This document shows, piece after piece, positions 1-11,110 of a stretch of DNA of 64,000 nucleotides. The stretch spans positions 744,001 to 808,000 of the forward strand of contig JACKQL020000025.1 in NCBI GenBank assembly GCA_018296165.2. Reading direction: 5' to 3'. A program made the position numbers and the translations under genes. The notes below the pieces were generated by a model that made no database searches, was not told where the DNA came from, and worked only from the letters and a program-made list of their open reading frames with translations. Position 1 is the first letter of the stretch. Each line of letters opens with the position of its first letter. The stretch is from Termitomyces sp. T153 (taxonomy: Eukaryota; Basidiomycota; Agaricomycetes; Agaricales; Lyophyllaceae).

Positions 1-2330
1 TTTATTGTATTCTGCCCGAGGCCAAAAAAGTCGGGTCCAGATACTGAGTTTGAATGTTGTCGGTTACGTATAGCGTTGGCCTGCTTTACGATGCTTGACC
101 AAGCCCCCGTCGCAGTGCCCGCAATCACAGGCCGACCCGGCACATCCGATGGTACGATCTGGAATTTGGGACCGTCACCACCATCCAGTATAGTGCAGTG
201 GTAGACGACCTCAATGTTCGGATCGACAGTAGACAGATAACGCCTACGTGGTACTAAGTCATCGAGTCGATCTAAAGAACAAAGAAAATACATACCTCGT
301 CACTTCATAGCCCACAGGGAAAATATAACGTTCGGTATGGAAGTGTTCTCTCATACAAACATCGCCGAGGCTAATGACTGTCATGATCCCAACATTCAAA
401 GGGAGCATCGGTTTGCCTCGTCTATCGCGAGGCACCATCGGAATACTGAAGCTTTTGCTGGTGACAGTATGCGCTTTGAGCCGCTTGGGTTTAACTGGAC
501 GTTGAGGGTCCGGAGACGGCCGTTGTGTATTGGGCTGAGCACCATTCGGGCTTGACGGAAAACCTCCGCTAGGTGCTCCCAAGGGCGTAGTCAAGTAGTA
601 ATAGGGGTTTCCATATGGTGAGTATGGAGAAGCTCCCGGTGTGATAGGGGTGCCTGGTGCGTAGTACACGGAATATGGGTTCAGCGGCAGAGGCACCCCA
701 CTGGTATTCAATTTTCCTGGTACCAGGGCCATGTAAGGGTTGTATGATGTAGAGGTAGACGAGCTGGATGATGTTGAGGACGAGGGCATGGTTTGCGACG
801 TTTTTGAAGGATCTGAAAATGAGGGAGACTGCCCTGGTGACACTGTCTGAGAGTTGACGGCATTTTGGGCAGCGATAGCGGCCTCAGCAACCTTAACTAT
901 GTTTTCCATAGGCGAGAACTCTTTTGAAGATTGCTCCAGTCCATTAGATGCTGAGCTCACCAAGAAAGGATCGATGTTAGGGTCAGATGGAAGAGTCTCA
1001 TCAGATGCTGGTGGGTTGGGAGTAGAAGATTGTGCCACCAATTGTTCAGTTGAAGAGAATGCAGGTGAAATACCATCTGGTGATGCTACAGATTTTTCTT
1101 GGGTTAAGTTTCCAACAGCAGTTGCGGAGATGGCAAGTGGCTGAGTTTTACCTGCAGGGGAATTAACTGCACGTTTGGCTGCTCCCCGCGTTCTGGGCCC
1201 AGGTCCAGGCTCAGCTCCATCCCCAACAGGCTCATGCTCTGCAGAAATTAGTCGGCTACTTCGACGTGTAGACCGCAAAGGTCCGGGTGCAGGAGCGCGA
1301 GATCTGTTAACAGTGGTTTCGCCTTCTACAGATTCCCTTCCAAGTTGACCGTTCGGATCATTCGGAATTGCAGCCGGACTTGAAGCCAAGCTTGAGCCCT
1401 ATTCATGTCCACGATGTCAGTCATCTCGACGTCATCTCTTGCTGTATTACTCACATTAATGGCCGGAGGTTGATTGGCATCAATCAGCTTTTGAATCGCC
1501 GACGAGGTGTGCGTTGAGGAAGAAAGGCGTGAAGGACTGTTTGGCACCTCTTTTGGAGAGGATGAAGGCACAATCACCGATGAAGAGCTGAAGGAAGAGG
1601 AAACATGGCCTATGTCGCGCTCGGTAAGCTAAGGTCGCGGATGTACACGTGGATTTAAAAAAAGACTTCACCTTGAAGCGAACCTCGATTTCTTGGAGTC
1701 CTATTACGCAAAGTTCGGGCGCCTTTTCCGAAAGACAACTCACTACTGTCGGTTGTTTGGGCATCGTTTCCCGCGCCGTTATCGTGTTCATCTACAGAGT
1801 TCTAGATGGAGGCGTTGCAGATGTCTGTGAATAGCGACGTACATCATCGTATATTTGACCATACCTGCGGCACTACAGCTGAGATGGATTGAAGTAGGGA
1901 AGATCCACTGAGATCGTGGATGCCGGGGTGTTCTTTCTCTAACAAGGAGATCGAATCCTTGATACGACTACGCAAGTGCCTTGTCAACTGAAGCAAACGA
2001 ATAAGTCTGTCAATGCTCACTTACCTTTGTTCTTCATGCCTCTTTGCATTCCGTTCTTCTGATCGCTCCAGTCCCATACTCGATTCGTCGTGATTCTGCT
2101 AAGCGGGCGCATCTATTGAGAATCTTTCCCTCATAAGCAGGAGCATGATTAAGATGCTAACTCACCTCTTCGAGTTCATGGTATCGCCTTTTCAGACTTC
2201 TATATTTCTCAACTAACACTTTGTCCGTCGTTTTTGCAGACGAGGGCGAAAAGGCATCCGGCAGGTGCATAACGACATCTCGGTCAGTTTCGCAGCTGGT
2301 CACCATTGACGAAGAGCGACGAGGGCTCAT
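1..2330 (-). CDS. FYRN/FYRC (FY-rich) domain protein, 3' end cut by window
   Basis: Probable nuclear chromatin-associated protein. Exons on the minus strand: 2330-2166, 2095-2025, 1967-1865, 1791-1672, 1628-1455, 1398-296 and 243-1, all in phase with GT-AG introns of 43-73 nt. The start ATG at 2330 has an in-frame TAG shortly upstream. Order: a basic coiled-coil-like N-terminus (VLVEKYRSLKRRYHELEE), a long Ser/Pro/Thr-rich low-complexity middle, then the FYRN domain (PLNVGIMTVISLGDV, HTERYIFPVGYEVTR) and FYRC (VYHCTILDGGDGPKFQIVPS ... SGPDFFGLGQNTI). FYRN and FYRC occur together in MLL-type methyltransferases, TBRG1 and fungal single-gene relatives; no SET or JmjC domain is visible before the FYR pair, so a TBRG1-like architecture is inferred. 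The C-terminus lies outside the window. The domain call is firm; the partner complex is unknown. Confidence 0.85.
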
Positions 2331-3335
2331 CAGGCGGCAGCCGGTGGTTTTCTATGGTGGAGGTTTAGGACAGAGATGGCTCGTGAATGCCGAGACCCCC
2401 CAACTCAGAAGGCGAGACCAAACAACGCAAATACAATGCCATGCATTGCAAACAATAAGCTATACAAACAAATTGAAACACTCCCCAACCATCATGAGGT
2501 AGCCCCTCTGTCTTGGATTCTGTCCGGCTGTTGCCAAGGCAAAAAATAAGTAAGCAATCCCAATTGCAATCATCAGTTGCAGATCAACTGTCGTCGATGA
2601 TCCTGTTGTACTTTTCCTTTCTGTGGCGCGTTTCCGGGTTTTACAACTCCGGATACTAATGAAGCTTACTTCTCCCAAATTCTCTACCTTCTTTTGAACT
2701 TTTCTCCCCAGCTTTGATATTCCCATCGCTTATTGTTCGACTTACTCTCGAGCAAGAATCCAAGAAACTGCAAATGACGTAGCGCTGGGGCTCTCCAACC
2801 TCCCATACATGTCTTTCTCAGGAACCACAACCTACATCACTCACACTGTTATGAAGCAATACCACCTCGAAACTACTTCCATATGTTGTTACGCAATATT
2901 ACACCATCTCTCTCCCATAGAAAGCAATTAATTTAATCCGAAATCCACTTTCAACCCAACTATCCACTAGTCTTGTTTCGGACTTTCTACAAAGATACCG
3001 TGAGGGAACATCTGCATCAAGATACGACACACGGCCACACGGCTTTCATGTGTGGGATCATTTTCGATCATCTGGACGCTCAGAAGGAGATCCTGTGACT
3101 TCATCAAGATAAATGAATTCGTTTTGTTCCAATGCCGACCTCAACAGGTCGGACAATTAACTACCTGGGATGCGAAATTTCCCTAGACGGTCCATGAATG
3201 TCATTTCGGTTGGCTTAGACGCACCGACTTATGCCACCTTGAAGCGAGGCCTTGATATGTGTATCAAATCATTCTGCGATAGAAAGTTTGTGATCAGTAA
3301 CGAGGATCCACACATCTTCTAGCGAGTGAGGGACT
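2331..3335. other. Intergenic stretch, no supported gene
   Basis: Shared upstream region of the FYR gene (to the left) and downstream region of the hydrolase gene (to the right). An 88-codon open frame on the minus strand (2726-2460) has a hydrophobic stretch but no homology, intron or codon evidence, so it is not called. Nothing else was recognised. Confidence 0.5.
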
Positions 3336-3401
3336 GTAGGTGACTTGCCAGAGAATAGTAGGTGACTCGCCAGAGAATAGTAGGTGACTTGCCAGAGAAT
3401 A
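3336..3401. repeat. Three-copy 22-bp tandem repeat
   Basis: Three consecutive 22-bp units (3336-3357, 3358-3379, 3380-3401) with core GTAGGTGACTTGCCAGAG; the middle copy has one T-to-C change. It lies about 260 bp downstream of the hydrolase stop codon. No function is implied. Confidence 0.9.
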
Positions 3402-3660
3402 TCAGGTGGATCTGTCTTTTTTTATAACGATATCTTGTCTCTGGCATCATAAGGAAACCAGTGATGCAAATTAGCATCATAAAGAGCTAACGCATGAACA
3501 CAGCAGAAATGAATTTCGATACATGCATATGTTTAGTCGCAATGATATTGCATCTACCGCTGATCCAGATATGGATCAAAAACTTCTCAGATTGAATATC
3601 AGAAGCTTGAACTATCCAAGTATCCAGGCTGAAAGCTCGCACGCTGGAAGTAATCTACAC

Positions 3661-5013
3661 TTAATTGGAAGAGTTTAATTCACCCCCAATGTGACTCCTT
3701 AAAAAATCCCCGACCCTATCAAAAACGTCTCCGAAAAGGTCTTCTGCGCCAGTTTCATAGTCAAACGAGTGTTCCCTGCCCTGAACCTCGTATAGTTCCA
3801 CATTCACCCCAAGAGCTTTGAGCCGCTTCACCAGATGCCTTGAATCCCAGATTGGCACCGCAGAATCTTCCGTCCCGTGCACCAGCAATGTTGGTGGCCA
3901 ATCTTTCGATGCAGCAAAATGCGGGAAGAGGCCATGGTGCTGCACAGGGACCAAGGTACGGATCAGATTGTCAAATTCAGCCACACTATCATCATAAGCT
4001 TCAGATTCGTGTTTAGAAATGAGCGCATCGCGGAGGGGAATGCTGATCCCTCCGTCATCATGTGCACCGGTAAAGTAATCAAGGAATACACCAAGCTGCA
4101 GATAGAGGCGTGGAAGGAGCATGCGTGGGTTCGCGGGGTATCCAGGGATATGATATGTTTGAGGATGATACGCTAGTGCCGAGTCCGCGACGGGATGGAG
4201 AGAGGCGAACCTTCTAGGATCAGTAGGTGCATCAGGATCGTGATTTGGATGAAGGTAATCAATGAAGTCACGGGGGTCGAGGATTTCCCTGCCGCGAAAG
4301 AAAGGCCTTGCTTTGGGGGAGAGGTAATGAGACGTCTTGGGGTACTCGTTAATTTTCCAATTGTGGATAAAGTAAAGAACCTACAAAGAAATCTCCACCC
4401 ATGCCATACATCGATATGATAGCCTTCGGTTTTGGGGAAGTACAGTGAACAGCGGCCAGGTATGCACAGAGCCCTCCGGCACTCGATCCTGCAACGGCGA
4501 TAGCCTCTGGGTTAACCCAAAAACCGAGACCTTCTGTCGAGGCACTGCCAGCTTCAACTTCATTCAAACTCGGGGATGTTGTTGTGAATTCTCTGGATGT
4601 AACAAACTGCAACACAGCTTGAATATCTTGCACGATATCATGTCCCGTTGCAGGTGGTAAAAGCTGGTAGTCAGCGGAAATAAACGCGTATCCAGCATTA
4701 GTCGTTCGATCTGTATAAATCACGACGAATCAAAATCAAACGGTGCCCTTCGTTCAAGTATCAAGACATAGGAAGGCCGGAAGCCAGGAGATAAAGCCAG
4801 GAAATACTGACTGTAAAGCCAGGTAGGGAACCAGCTTTGGCGGTTCCCAACAGTCAGACCGCCTCCATGAAAGTAAATCACCGCAGGCACGAAGAAAGCT
4901 GTGCTGTTGGCCGGAAAGAAAGACGGTGGATAGACATCGAGATGGACATCAATCGTACTCAGATGGTTAGTAACCTGTTTGTAAACCACAGTCTGAGGAA
5001 TAGAAACAGACAT
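3661..5013 (-). CDS. Alpha/beta-hydrolase fold esterase/lipase (HSL-like, HGGG type)
   Basis: Three exons: 5013-4812, 4710-4385, 4335-3661 (introns 101 and 49 nt), 400 aa. The oxyanion motif HGGG (VIYFHGGGLTVG, about residue 50) is followed by ADYQLLPP, the nucleophile elbow GSSAGG (VAGSSAGGL), a C-terminal acid site in LLVHGTEDSAVP and the catalytic His in GREHSFD. This is the usual layout of the hormone-sensitive-lipase/carboxylesterase group (COG0657, Abhydrolase_3). There is no obvious signal peptide, so the enzyme is probably intracellular and hydrolyses short esters or lactones; the substrate cannot be read from sequence. The splice at 4811 uses a GTCAGT donor. All three triad residues are present, so the gene looks functional. 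Confidence 0.9.
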
Positions 5014-6135
5014 CGATGAAGCGATAGCGTTGAGTCAGTGTGGATGGAAGGGATAGTTCGTGAAGCAATATGTCAGCGGAGCTCAAAATCTTTCGATGTG
5101 ACAAATCAATCAAGTTTTCCTTCTGTCTTGACTGCAAGGTGTTTTGACCCTTTTTTACTCTTCCGGGCCTCTGCAGTCTCTGTCAGTATGAGCTTGCCCT
5201 GTAAGATCCTCTTGGAGCACGAACTGGAGCTAGAGCCATGTCACGATGGGTGCAGTGTAGTTCTAAGGTCCGACTGTTTGCCGATCGCATGCCCTTGCTA
5301 GGTACGTATCTTCAATCCATCTCCCATCCACCGCTACCGAGAGTTACCCTAATCTTGATTTCAATGTATTGAGGCCGTATTAGGTTTCATTCAGCATAAC
5401 AATGACTTTGAAACGACTACTGAGTTCTACCATGTCCAGATTTGTGGAACTCAAAAATTTCTAGAACGCGGTATCAAAGTGATTAGTGATCCGTAGCAGT
5501 GATCGAACCATCGAGCCCCAGGTTTGGGCTTCGGAGATTTGTCGTGGACCACTACAACTTTGCTACAAGTTTTGTCGAGAGGAAGCGAGAGTTTCTGATC
5601 ATGGCGTCTGATGTTAATGGACCTCCGCGGAGAGCCGCATTCGATCCGTGTGACTATAAAACCGAACCAAAGAATTGTCACGGTCTTCTTAGATATTTGG
5701 TACCGAGGCTCAGGAAATAATATTTTCGACAGTCCCTGGGACAATTACCGTCCTGCGCTTCATGGTAGGAATGCTCAATACCAGAAACCAGACGTATGCG
5801 ATCTATCCTGGAATACTATCCGGGCGGGCTCATACCTAACTAACAAGGCCGATTCAAATTCCGTTCTCCACGCATAATCTGGAAAAGTCCTCCGTCCCAT
5901 CATCTATTTTGCGACTATACACTATTCCCAAATTGAGGTAGCCATGAATGGCAATGAGCTTTTTAGACTGACAGACTGTTAGATATCTCAAATTGTTCAT
6001 CTCAAGTATAAGAAGGAAGAGAGCTATACTCCTGTATTATCGTGGTTGATTTGTGATCAGAGTCAAGAATTTCCAAATCCAAATCGATCACGAGTCTTAA
6101 ACATGATGCAGAAAATGGCTTCGAAAAGGGAACAA
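5014..6135. other. Intergenic stretch, no supported gene
   Basis: Contains the hydrolase promoter at its left end. Open frames up to 97 codons exist on both strands, but none has family motifs or a plausible exon structure. Confidence 0.45.
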
Positions 6136-6357
6136 CTGATGCACTGCGGGCGCCGGAAGTTGATTCCCTTGGAAAAAGGGATAAAGAAACATGTTATGCC
6201 ATTTCTTTGTCAGCTTTTGGTTTTGGAAAAAGTCATTTTCCATTGTCTAATGCCTTTTCCCCCTTGAAATATGTGCATTAGGAATGGTATAACGTGTTTC
6301 TTTTTCACTTGTTCCAATTTCAAGGGAAACAACTCTGGGTGCCCACAGTGATGACGA
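6136..6357. repeat. Long imperfect inverted repeat (foldback / MITE-like)
   Basis: A left arm from about 6136 to 6203 (TGATGCACTG, GGAAGTTGATTCCCTT, AAAGAAACATGTTATGCC) pairs with a right arm from about 6283 to 6357 whose reverse complement reads CATCACTGTG, AGAGTTGTTTCCCTT, AAAGAAACACGTTATACC. The loop is about 80 bp. Arms match over most of some 70 bp, with a few mismatches and small indels. No target duplication or transposase was found. A non-autonomous foldback element or a long hairpin transcript are both possible. Confidence 0.7.
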
Positions 6358-6671
6358 GATTCTATTTCTATGATTTCCCACAACCGTGATGTATCTGGTA
6401 ACACAGCGTAAATACCGCAGCCTTACGCATTGTCAGGGAAGCCAGACGAACCTTAATAGTGTGCACCGAACATCACCATACTCACCCGCGGTCAAGAAAG
6501 CTATCTCAACCGTAACCTGGAGACCATCCTCCCAGAGTAAGCTTAAGACAAAAGATTATTTATATCCTGTGCGAGTGTCGGCCCATACGTCATCATAAAT
6601 CATGTCAAATATCGGCTTTTGCTGCCGGAGCTAATAATAGCGCAGCAACCATCATGCCGCACTCCTCGCGA
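6358..6671. other. Intergenic / upstream region of the CYSTM-like gene
   Basis: No coding signal. It leads into the TATA box of the Cys-rich peptide gene. Confidence 0.4.
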
Positions 6672-6678
6672 TATAAAA
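6672..6678 (+). promoter_or_regulatory. TATA box of the CYSTM-like gene
   Basis: TATAAAA in the context GCGATATAAAAAG, 99 bp upstream of the start codon at 6777. The position suits a fungal TATA promoter with a 5' UTR of roughly 70 nt. Inferred from sequence only. Confidence 0.6.
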
Positions 6679-6776
6679 AGAAACTACATATAGCATGCTT
6701 GTTCTCATATCTCCGACTCTCCCACTCGCACACAAGTCGTCTTAAACCAGTTTTGTCTTTGACTCACACTACCACT

Positions 6777-7345
6777 ATGGAATCCCCCATTGCTGCTTCC
6801 GCTGCTGCCAAGGCCACTCTGGTGACGACGCAACCTCAGGCCGGCAACATGAAAATGAGTACATCGTTTTTTCCCCATTATTTGGAGGGTTGATGGTTGA
6901 TTTGGTGTGTAGCGTCGATGGCGCCCCAGAACGAGTCCGTCCAGGAGCCTGGTAACCATCATCATCGCCATGGACCCGCACAAAGGCTGCGTGGAGGAGG
7001 TGCGGGCAAGGTGCGGACGATATCGCATAGGGGTGTGGTGCATTCATGGCTTAATTACATTATTTGATTAGGATTGCTTCTTGGGGATGATTGGATGTTT
7101 CCTGTGTTTCGGTAAGTGTATCTCTTATTTTTCCTTTGTCCCATGGCCAGGTTCTTATATTGCTTTCACAGAATGCTGCGAGGTCTGTTGTTGTCATGTT
7201 CCTTTCATTTCCATGCTAACGTGTTTAATAGGGCTGTTGCGAATGCTTTGCGGATATTATTTGTGCGTTGTGTTACTCTTCTCCTTGATACTCCTGACTC
7301 AACAAACATATTATGGCAGGCTGCCCATGCGAGATGTGCTGCTAA
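6777..7345 (+). CDS. Small cysteine-rich CYSTM-like membrane-associated protein
   Basis: Six tiny exons give 95 aa: 6777-6858, 6913-7010, 7072-7111, 7172-7182 (11 nt), 7232-7262, 7320-7345. The N-terminal two-thirds are low complexity (Ala/Thr/Gln, a His run, RLRGGGAGK). The last about 35 residues are a Cys-rich hydrophobic tail (DCFLGMIGCFLCFECCEG, CCECFADIICCPCEMCC) with 13 cysteines. This arrangement, a soluble head and a CC-rich C-terminal tail, is that of CYSTM-type stress peptides in eukaryotes and of a common basidiomycete family. The tail only forms one frame if all four short introns are removed, which supports the model strongly. Likely palmitoylated or inserted at the plasma membrane; a role in metal or stress tolerance is family-level inference. 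Confidence 0.85.
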
Positions 7346-8257
7346 ATGTGCACGTTCAATCCTCCCCTATGACACATGATCTTCTATTGAACTCGTGTCG
7401 CCTTACTAAAGGGCTACCTGATTTCGTTTTTTCTACCGTAGATAAGCCTGAGGTTTATGAACTTGTTCTCATTGTGTAAATAGACTCGAAGTTCTAGCAG
7501 AGGATTGTGTACAGTAGCTCTTGTATCATTTAAGCATCGTGAAAACTTATTCGGCGGACATGTGGAGGTCGGTGAAATGAATTCAGCCGACACTCACATC
7601 AGTGGATGAACGTTGCCACTGTACGCCCCATGATGAATCCGATGACATCTTTGATGAGATGGGGCGGAGTTAGACTACAGGTGGATGATAATGATGCTGC
7701 GGAGGAAGATGATCGATGAGCGCTGTTGGAGATGAAGGTGGAGAATCAGGCCCGCTCCAAGACGTTTAGAAGCAATAAATAGAAGAGCGAAAAAGCGGAC
7801 TACGCACGACAGCAATAATAATACAGGTTTCAAGGTGCTACTACCACTCACTTGCACAGAGACTCGGAGAAGATTGAAAGATGGTAGCTATGGACCCATG
7901 GTGTGGTAATATGATTCTATAATTTTCCGCGTGGATCTGCTAGGGCTTGGAGGATTGCTTTTCTTTGATCTGGTTCGTCGGTTTCTGTCATACCTTTAGT
8001 CCTGCAGACTTCACCATCACCGCGCGCTGAAAGCCGCAAGAATTTTACTATACAACAGCTCGATATTTTTTGATGCGTCGAGTATTGGACTCGATTAAGG
8101 AAGGAGGTTATTTGCACGTGTGTACGTGTCGCGTCTGATCCGCCTTCGAGGATTGTCACGTCGCGGTTTCACTGACTCCCAAATGACTCCACCAAATGAA
8201 TGCGCGAATTCACGCCCTCTACGTCATCAAATTCGTCATTGTATCACCACTGCAACC
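7346..8257. other. Intergenic stretch upstream of the CsbD-like gene
   Basis: No gene supported on either strand. The last 40 bp before the TATA box contain an ACGTCATC site (8221) resembling a CRE/bZIP motif (TGACGT on the minus strand), which would fit stress control of the gene that follows. Functional use is inference. Confidence 0.4.
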
Positions 8258-8265
8258 TATATAAA
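8258..8265 (+). promoter_or_regulatory. TATA box of the CsbD-like gene
   Basis: TATATAAA, 46 bp before the ATG at 8304, in the context AACCTATATAAACCAGC. A strong consensus at close spacing implies a very short 5' UTR. Confidence 0.65.
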
Positions 8266-8303
8266 CCAGCTTAGTTTGCATTCGTAACTCATTCTCTGTC
8301 ATC

Positions 8304-9006
8304 ATGTCGTACGGAAACGATAATAATCGCGACAACTACGAATCCATCACTTCCACCGGTCTTGGTAACTCCAACCAGTACGGTGCGTACTCGTTCCTAC
8401 TGTAATCCTCTGTTCCGACTAATTTGCTAGTGCCTAGGTCAAAGGCAAGGCCAGAGCATCGACGACCAAAACGTCGGCAACCAGCCATACGGCCAGAGCA
8501 ACATCGGCGGCAACCAAGGTTCCAACTGGTCGTCCGGCAACACAGACACCAGCCAGCTCGGCAGTAGTGGCCATGACCAATTAGGCTCAAGCACCGGACG
8601 CGACAATTTAGGATCTTCTGGGTCTGACACTTATGGGTCAAACACTGGGATTGGGGGAACCGGCTCTGGCATAGGCTCGACTGGTGATTCCTATGGCAGC
8701 GATTCAAGGAATCAAGGTCTTGGTTATGGTTCTGACCAGTCGTCCGGCATTGGCCAACAGCATTCCCAGAAGCCCAGCGTGGGCGACAAGATGCGCGGTA
8801 AGTGCTCTTTATTCAATCGCTTTGCGCTATCTTATTGTTACCTTAGGCGGGTTCGAGAAGGGAATCGGCAAGGTGACTGGCCAACCTGACCTTGTTGAGA
8901 AGGGACAGGAACGAGCTGTTCGTACTCCAAATTTCATTTGTTAAGCTGTTCTCACCTTTCTATTTTGCTTCAGACCGGCCAGTTTGACGGTCGTCGCAAT
9001 CTTTAA
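8304..9006 (+). CDS. CsbD-like glycine/asparagine-rich hydrophilic stress protein
   Basis: Four exons (8304-8382, 8438-8797, 8847-8917, 8974-9006) give 180 aa. The body is Gly/Ser/Asn/Gln-rich without hydrophobic segments (LGNSNQYGQRQGQ, GSNTGIGGTGSGIGSTGDS). It ends in the conserved fungal CsbD-like block GGFEKGIGKVTGQPDLVEKG followed by QERATGQFDGRRNL, reached only after splicing the last two introns. Proteins of this type are intrinsically disordered hydrophilins induced by desiccation, osmotic or oxidative stress; that role is known of the family and not shown here. A TATA box and a CRE-like site precede it. There is no signal peptide, so it is presumably cytosolic. Confidence 0.88.
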
Positions 9007-9084
9007 GCAGCCGAGACGGCTTCATGATGGAATTCTGACTCCATGATTGTAGTGTATCCCTCTGTATCTCTTTGTCTTGATCTT

Positions 9085-9240
9085 GTAATTATCTTGTACA
9101 TGTCTTTCGGCTGATGTATCTTGTAACTATATCGTGATATTTTTTCTTCGTCTGATGTATTTTGCATTTATATCATATATATATCTATCGTCTGTTGTAT
9201 TCTGTGATTATGATGCATATATCCATCATCTGATGTTAAA
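9085..9240. repeat. Degenerate tandem repeat, CTGATGTAT-type units
   Basis: Downstream of the CsbD-like gene, repeated imperfect units of about 36-40 bp share (G/T)CTGATGTAT(C/T)TTG followed by an AT run (TTATATCATATATATATC and variants). At least four units are recognisable. Simple 3'-flank repeat. Confidence 0.6.
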
Positions 9241-9660
9241 TAGTCGGCCGTTATGAGCTGCCAACATTTGACTACCCTCACAGCTTGTTGCCGAGATATC
9301 TCTTGTTTGAATCTGATCCATCTGACACGCGCGCCGCATAGTAATATAATCCAGCCGTTGCTTCCAGAGTCCACATAGTGAAGCTCTCAAGCGGCTTAGC
9401 GTATGCACGGAGCCATATCATATTTGTATTCTCAAAACTATCTATGGTTCTCCATTGCAAGACTGCAAGACTTCAAAGCTTCAATCATCGCTTTAGCATC
9501 TTGCCGATGCGATGCGACCATATAAGTAATGGCAGCTTCAATAATATCTACCGTCTAAGATCTAAAATGATTCTGAGGCTATATTGCTGAATAGACTTGG
9601 GGACAATCAGACAACCTGCGCTTCTTGATTGGCTCTATAGCTCACCTGAAATCAAATCTG
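9241..9660. other. Intergenic stretch, nothing recognised
   Basis: Short overlapping open frames only. The repeated DUF6533 unit begins shortly to the right. Confidence 0.4.
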
Positions 9661-10039
9661 CCCAGTTACAGGGGCCGATTAAAGAGTATGCGGTCCAAGT
9701 TCTTCAGGATCTATAGCTTGCCTGAAATCAATCCTGCTAAGACTATCCTCGAGTGTGTTAGCTCCGTCACCCGCGGAGGATGCTCGTAGCTCAAAGAGCA
9801 TCCTGCAAGCCAAAACCGAACTTAGGACCTGCCGCAGTCTTCAGCCAGTTAGTTCGTAGCAATACCGAAGATAACTTGAATTACATACTGTGACAAGATA
9901 TTCTGGTAATCAAGTCTGTTGGTTAGAGAGCTACATGACGAACCTAGAAACAATGGCATGCGGTCGTAGTCAGGTTCAGAAGGAAGTTGACAAGAGCAAA
10001 GCAACAGAGGTAGACATGATACTGTATGCCTGACCGTGA

Positions 10040-11110
10040 AAGTTTATGTCAACATTAGAAATACGACAAAGCCTGACGAACTTTGAGAATGGACTAGGCG
10101 TACGAATTGTGAAGGGCCAGTACTTCTACCACCTGAAATGAGAATCAAATCGCTTTGTGATCAGACAAGATGTAGATGTAACACATGTTTCTTACATAGG
10201 TGCCTGTATGCCCTAAGAAGTATTATAAATAACGTTACTGTCAGCAGGCAATGAGTATACAGTAAAAACAACGATCCGAAAAAACGCACCGGTATAGAAA
10301 AACAGTATCAGCCCATATGTTGCTACAGAAAAAGTATCACTGAAGATAAGAAATGGACATCCAAAGGCATCTGTGTTCAGAGGTAGCTGTGAAGCTGTTT
10401 TGAAAGGCTGAGCTCTCCTACAGAATGAGGCGAACATCAATTAGAGAGTCTTACACCGCGTGCCGTTTGTCCAGAGGGTTATGGTGACTACGCTGCTAGC
10501 CATCATAACCATGGAAAATGGAATGAGAAAAAAAAAGGCCAATTTTTCGACTACGATTCCAGATAGCCCATGCCCGTATCATGAAGAGACCTGCTCGAGG
10601 TCAAGTTGTTGAGATCATTGTAGGTGTATATATGTGCAAGATGACTCACTTTCTGCAGCAAGCATAGAGGCATAGGTTGACCCTAGAGCGGAAATGGACA
10701 ATTTATATATTATCCGGTAACACATAGGCTTCGAAATCAGCGCACAGATGACGAATATTTCCGACTGTAGACACGCATGATCAGACGACGGTCGGTTTTG
10801 AACTATATATTTCGCAGAGCGCAATTAGCCGATTGAGTCCCTCATAACGCGTTAGATGATCTTACAATACAGGGCCACACCTATGGTTGACATTGGAATG
10901 AAGCGGGCGATAAGGTACAAGACCTTTGGGACTGTCCAAGCAGCAGGCCATATCGATTGGATTTCAAGAGAGAAGCAGAGAACGTAGTCGTAGACCTAAG
11001 CAACAAAACTAAAAGAAGAATTCAACAAGAAGGGAGACACCGACTAATATCGAAACCGAGACTCCTTGGGTAAAAAGCCTGATAGTCAGTTACGACGACG
11101 TTTTGGTCAA
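10040..11110 (-). pseudogene. DUF6533-type 7TM protein, degenerate tandem copy 1
   Basis: The best-preserved exon is 10995-10866 (130 nt), encoding VYDYVLCFSLEIQSIWPAAW and TVPKVLYLIARFIPM, the DUF6533 hallmark (YDY..L...EI..IW...W...K.LY...R). A later exon near 10590-10480 gives LFMIRAWAIWNRSRKIG, the LILRTYALW-type helix. It is then thrown out of frame by a nine-A run at 10528-10536, where eight would keep the frame into the next TM segment. The first exon (QNVVVTDYQ) lacks an ATG and is in a different frame from the downstream helix GVSVSIL. DUF6533 proteins are basidiomycete integral membrane proteins of unknown function. Pseudogene status is inferred; the homopolymer shift could be a sequencing error. 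Confidence 0.7.

Noticed and set aside
2460..2726. 88-codon minus-strand frame with a hydrophobic segment upstream of the FYR gene
   Set aside because: No family match and no promoter or intron support; it overlaps the 5' region of the FYR gene, whose own ATG and upstream stop are well placed.
8336..8707. Long antisense frames across the CsbD-like gene
   Set aside because: Shadow frames of a Gly/Ser-rich coding exon; Cys/Trp-rich low-complexity peptides with no homology.
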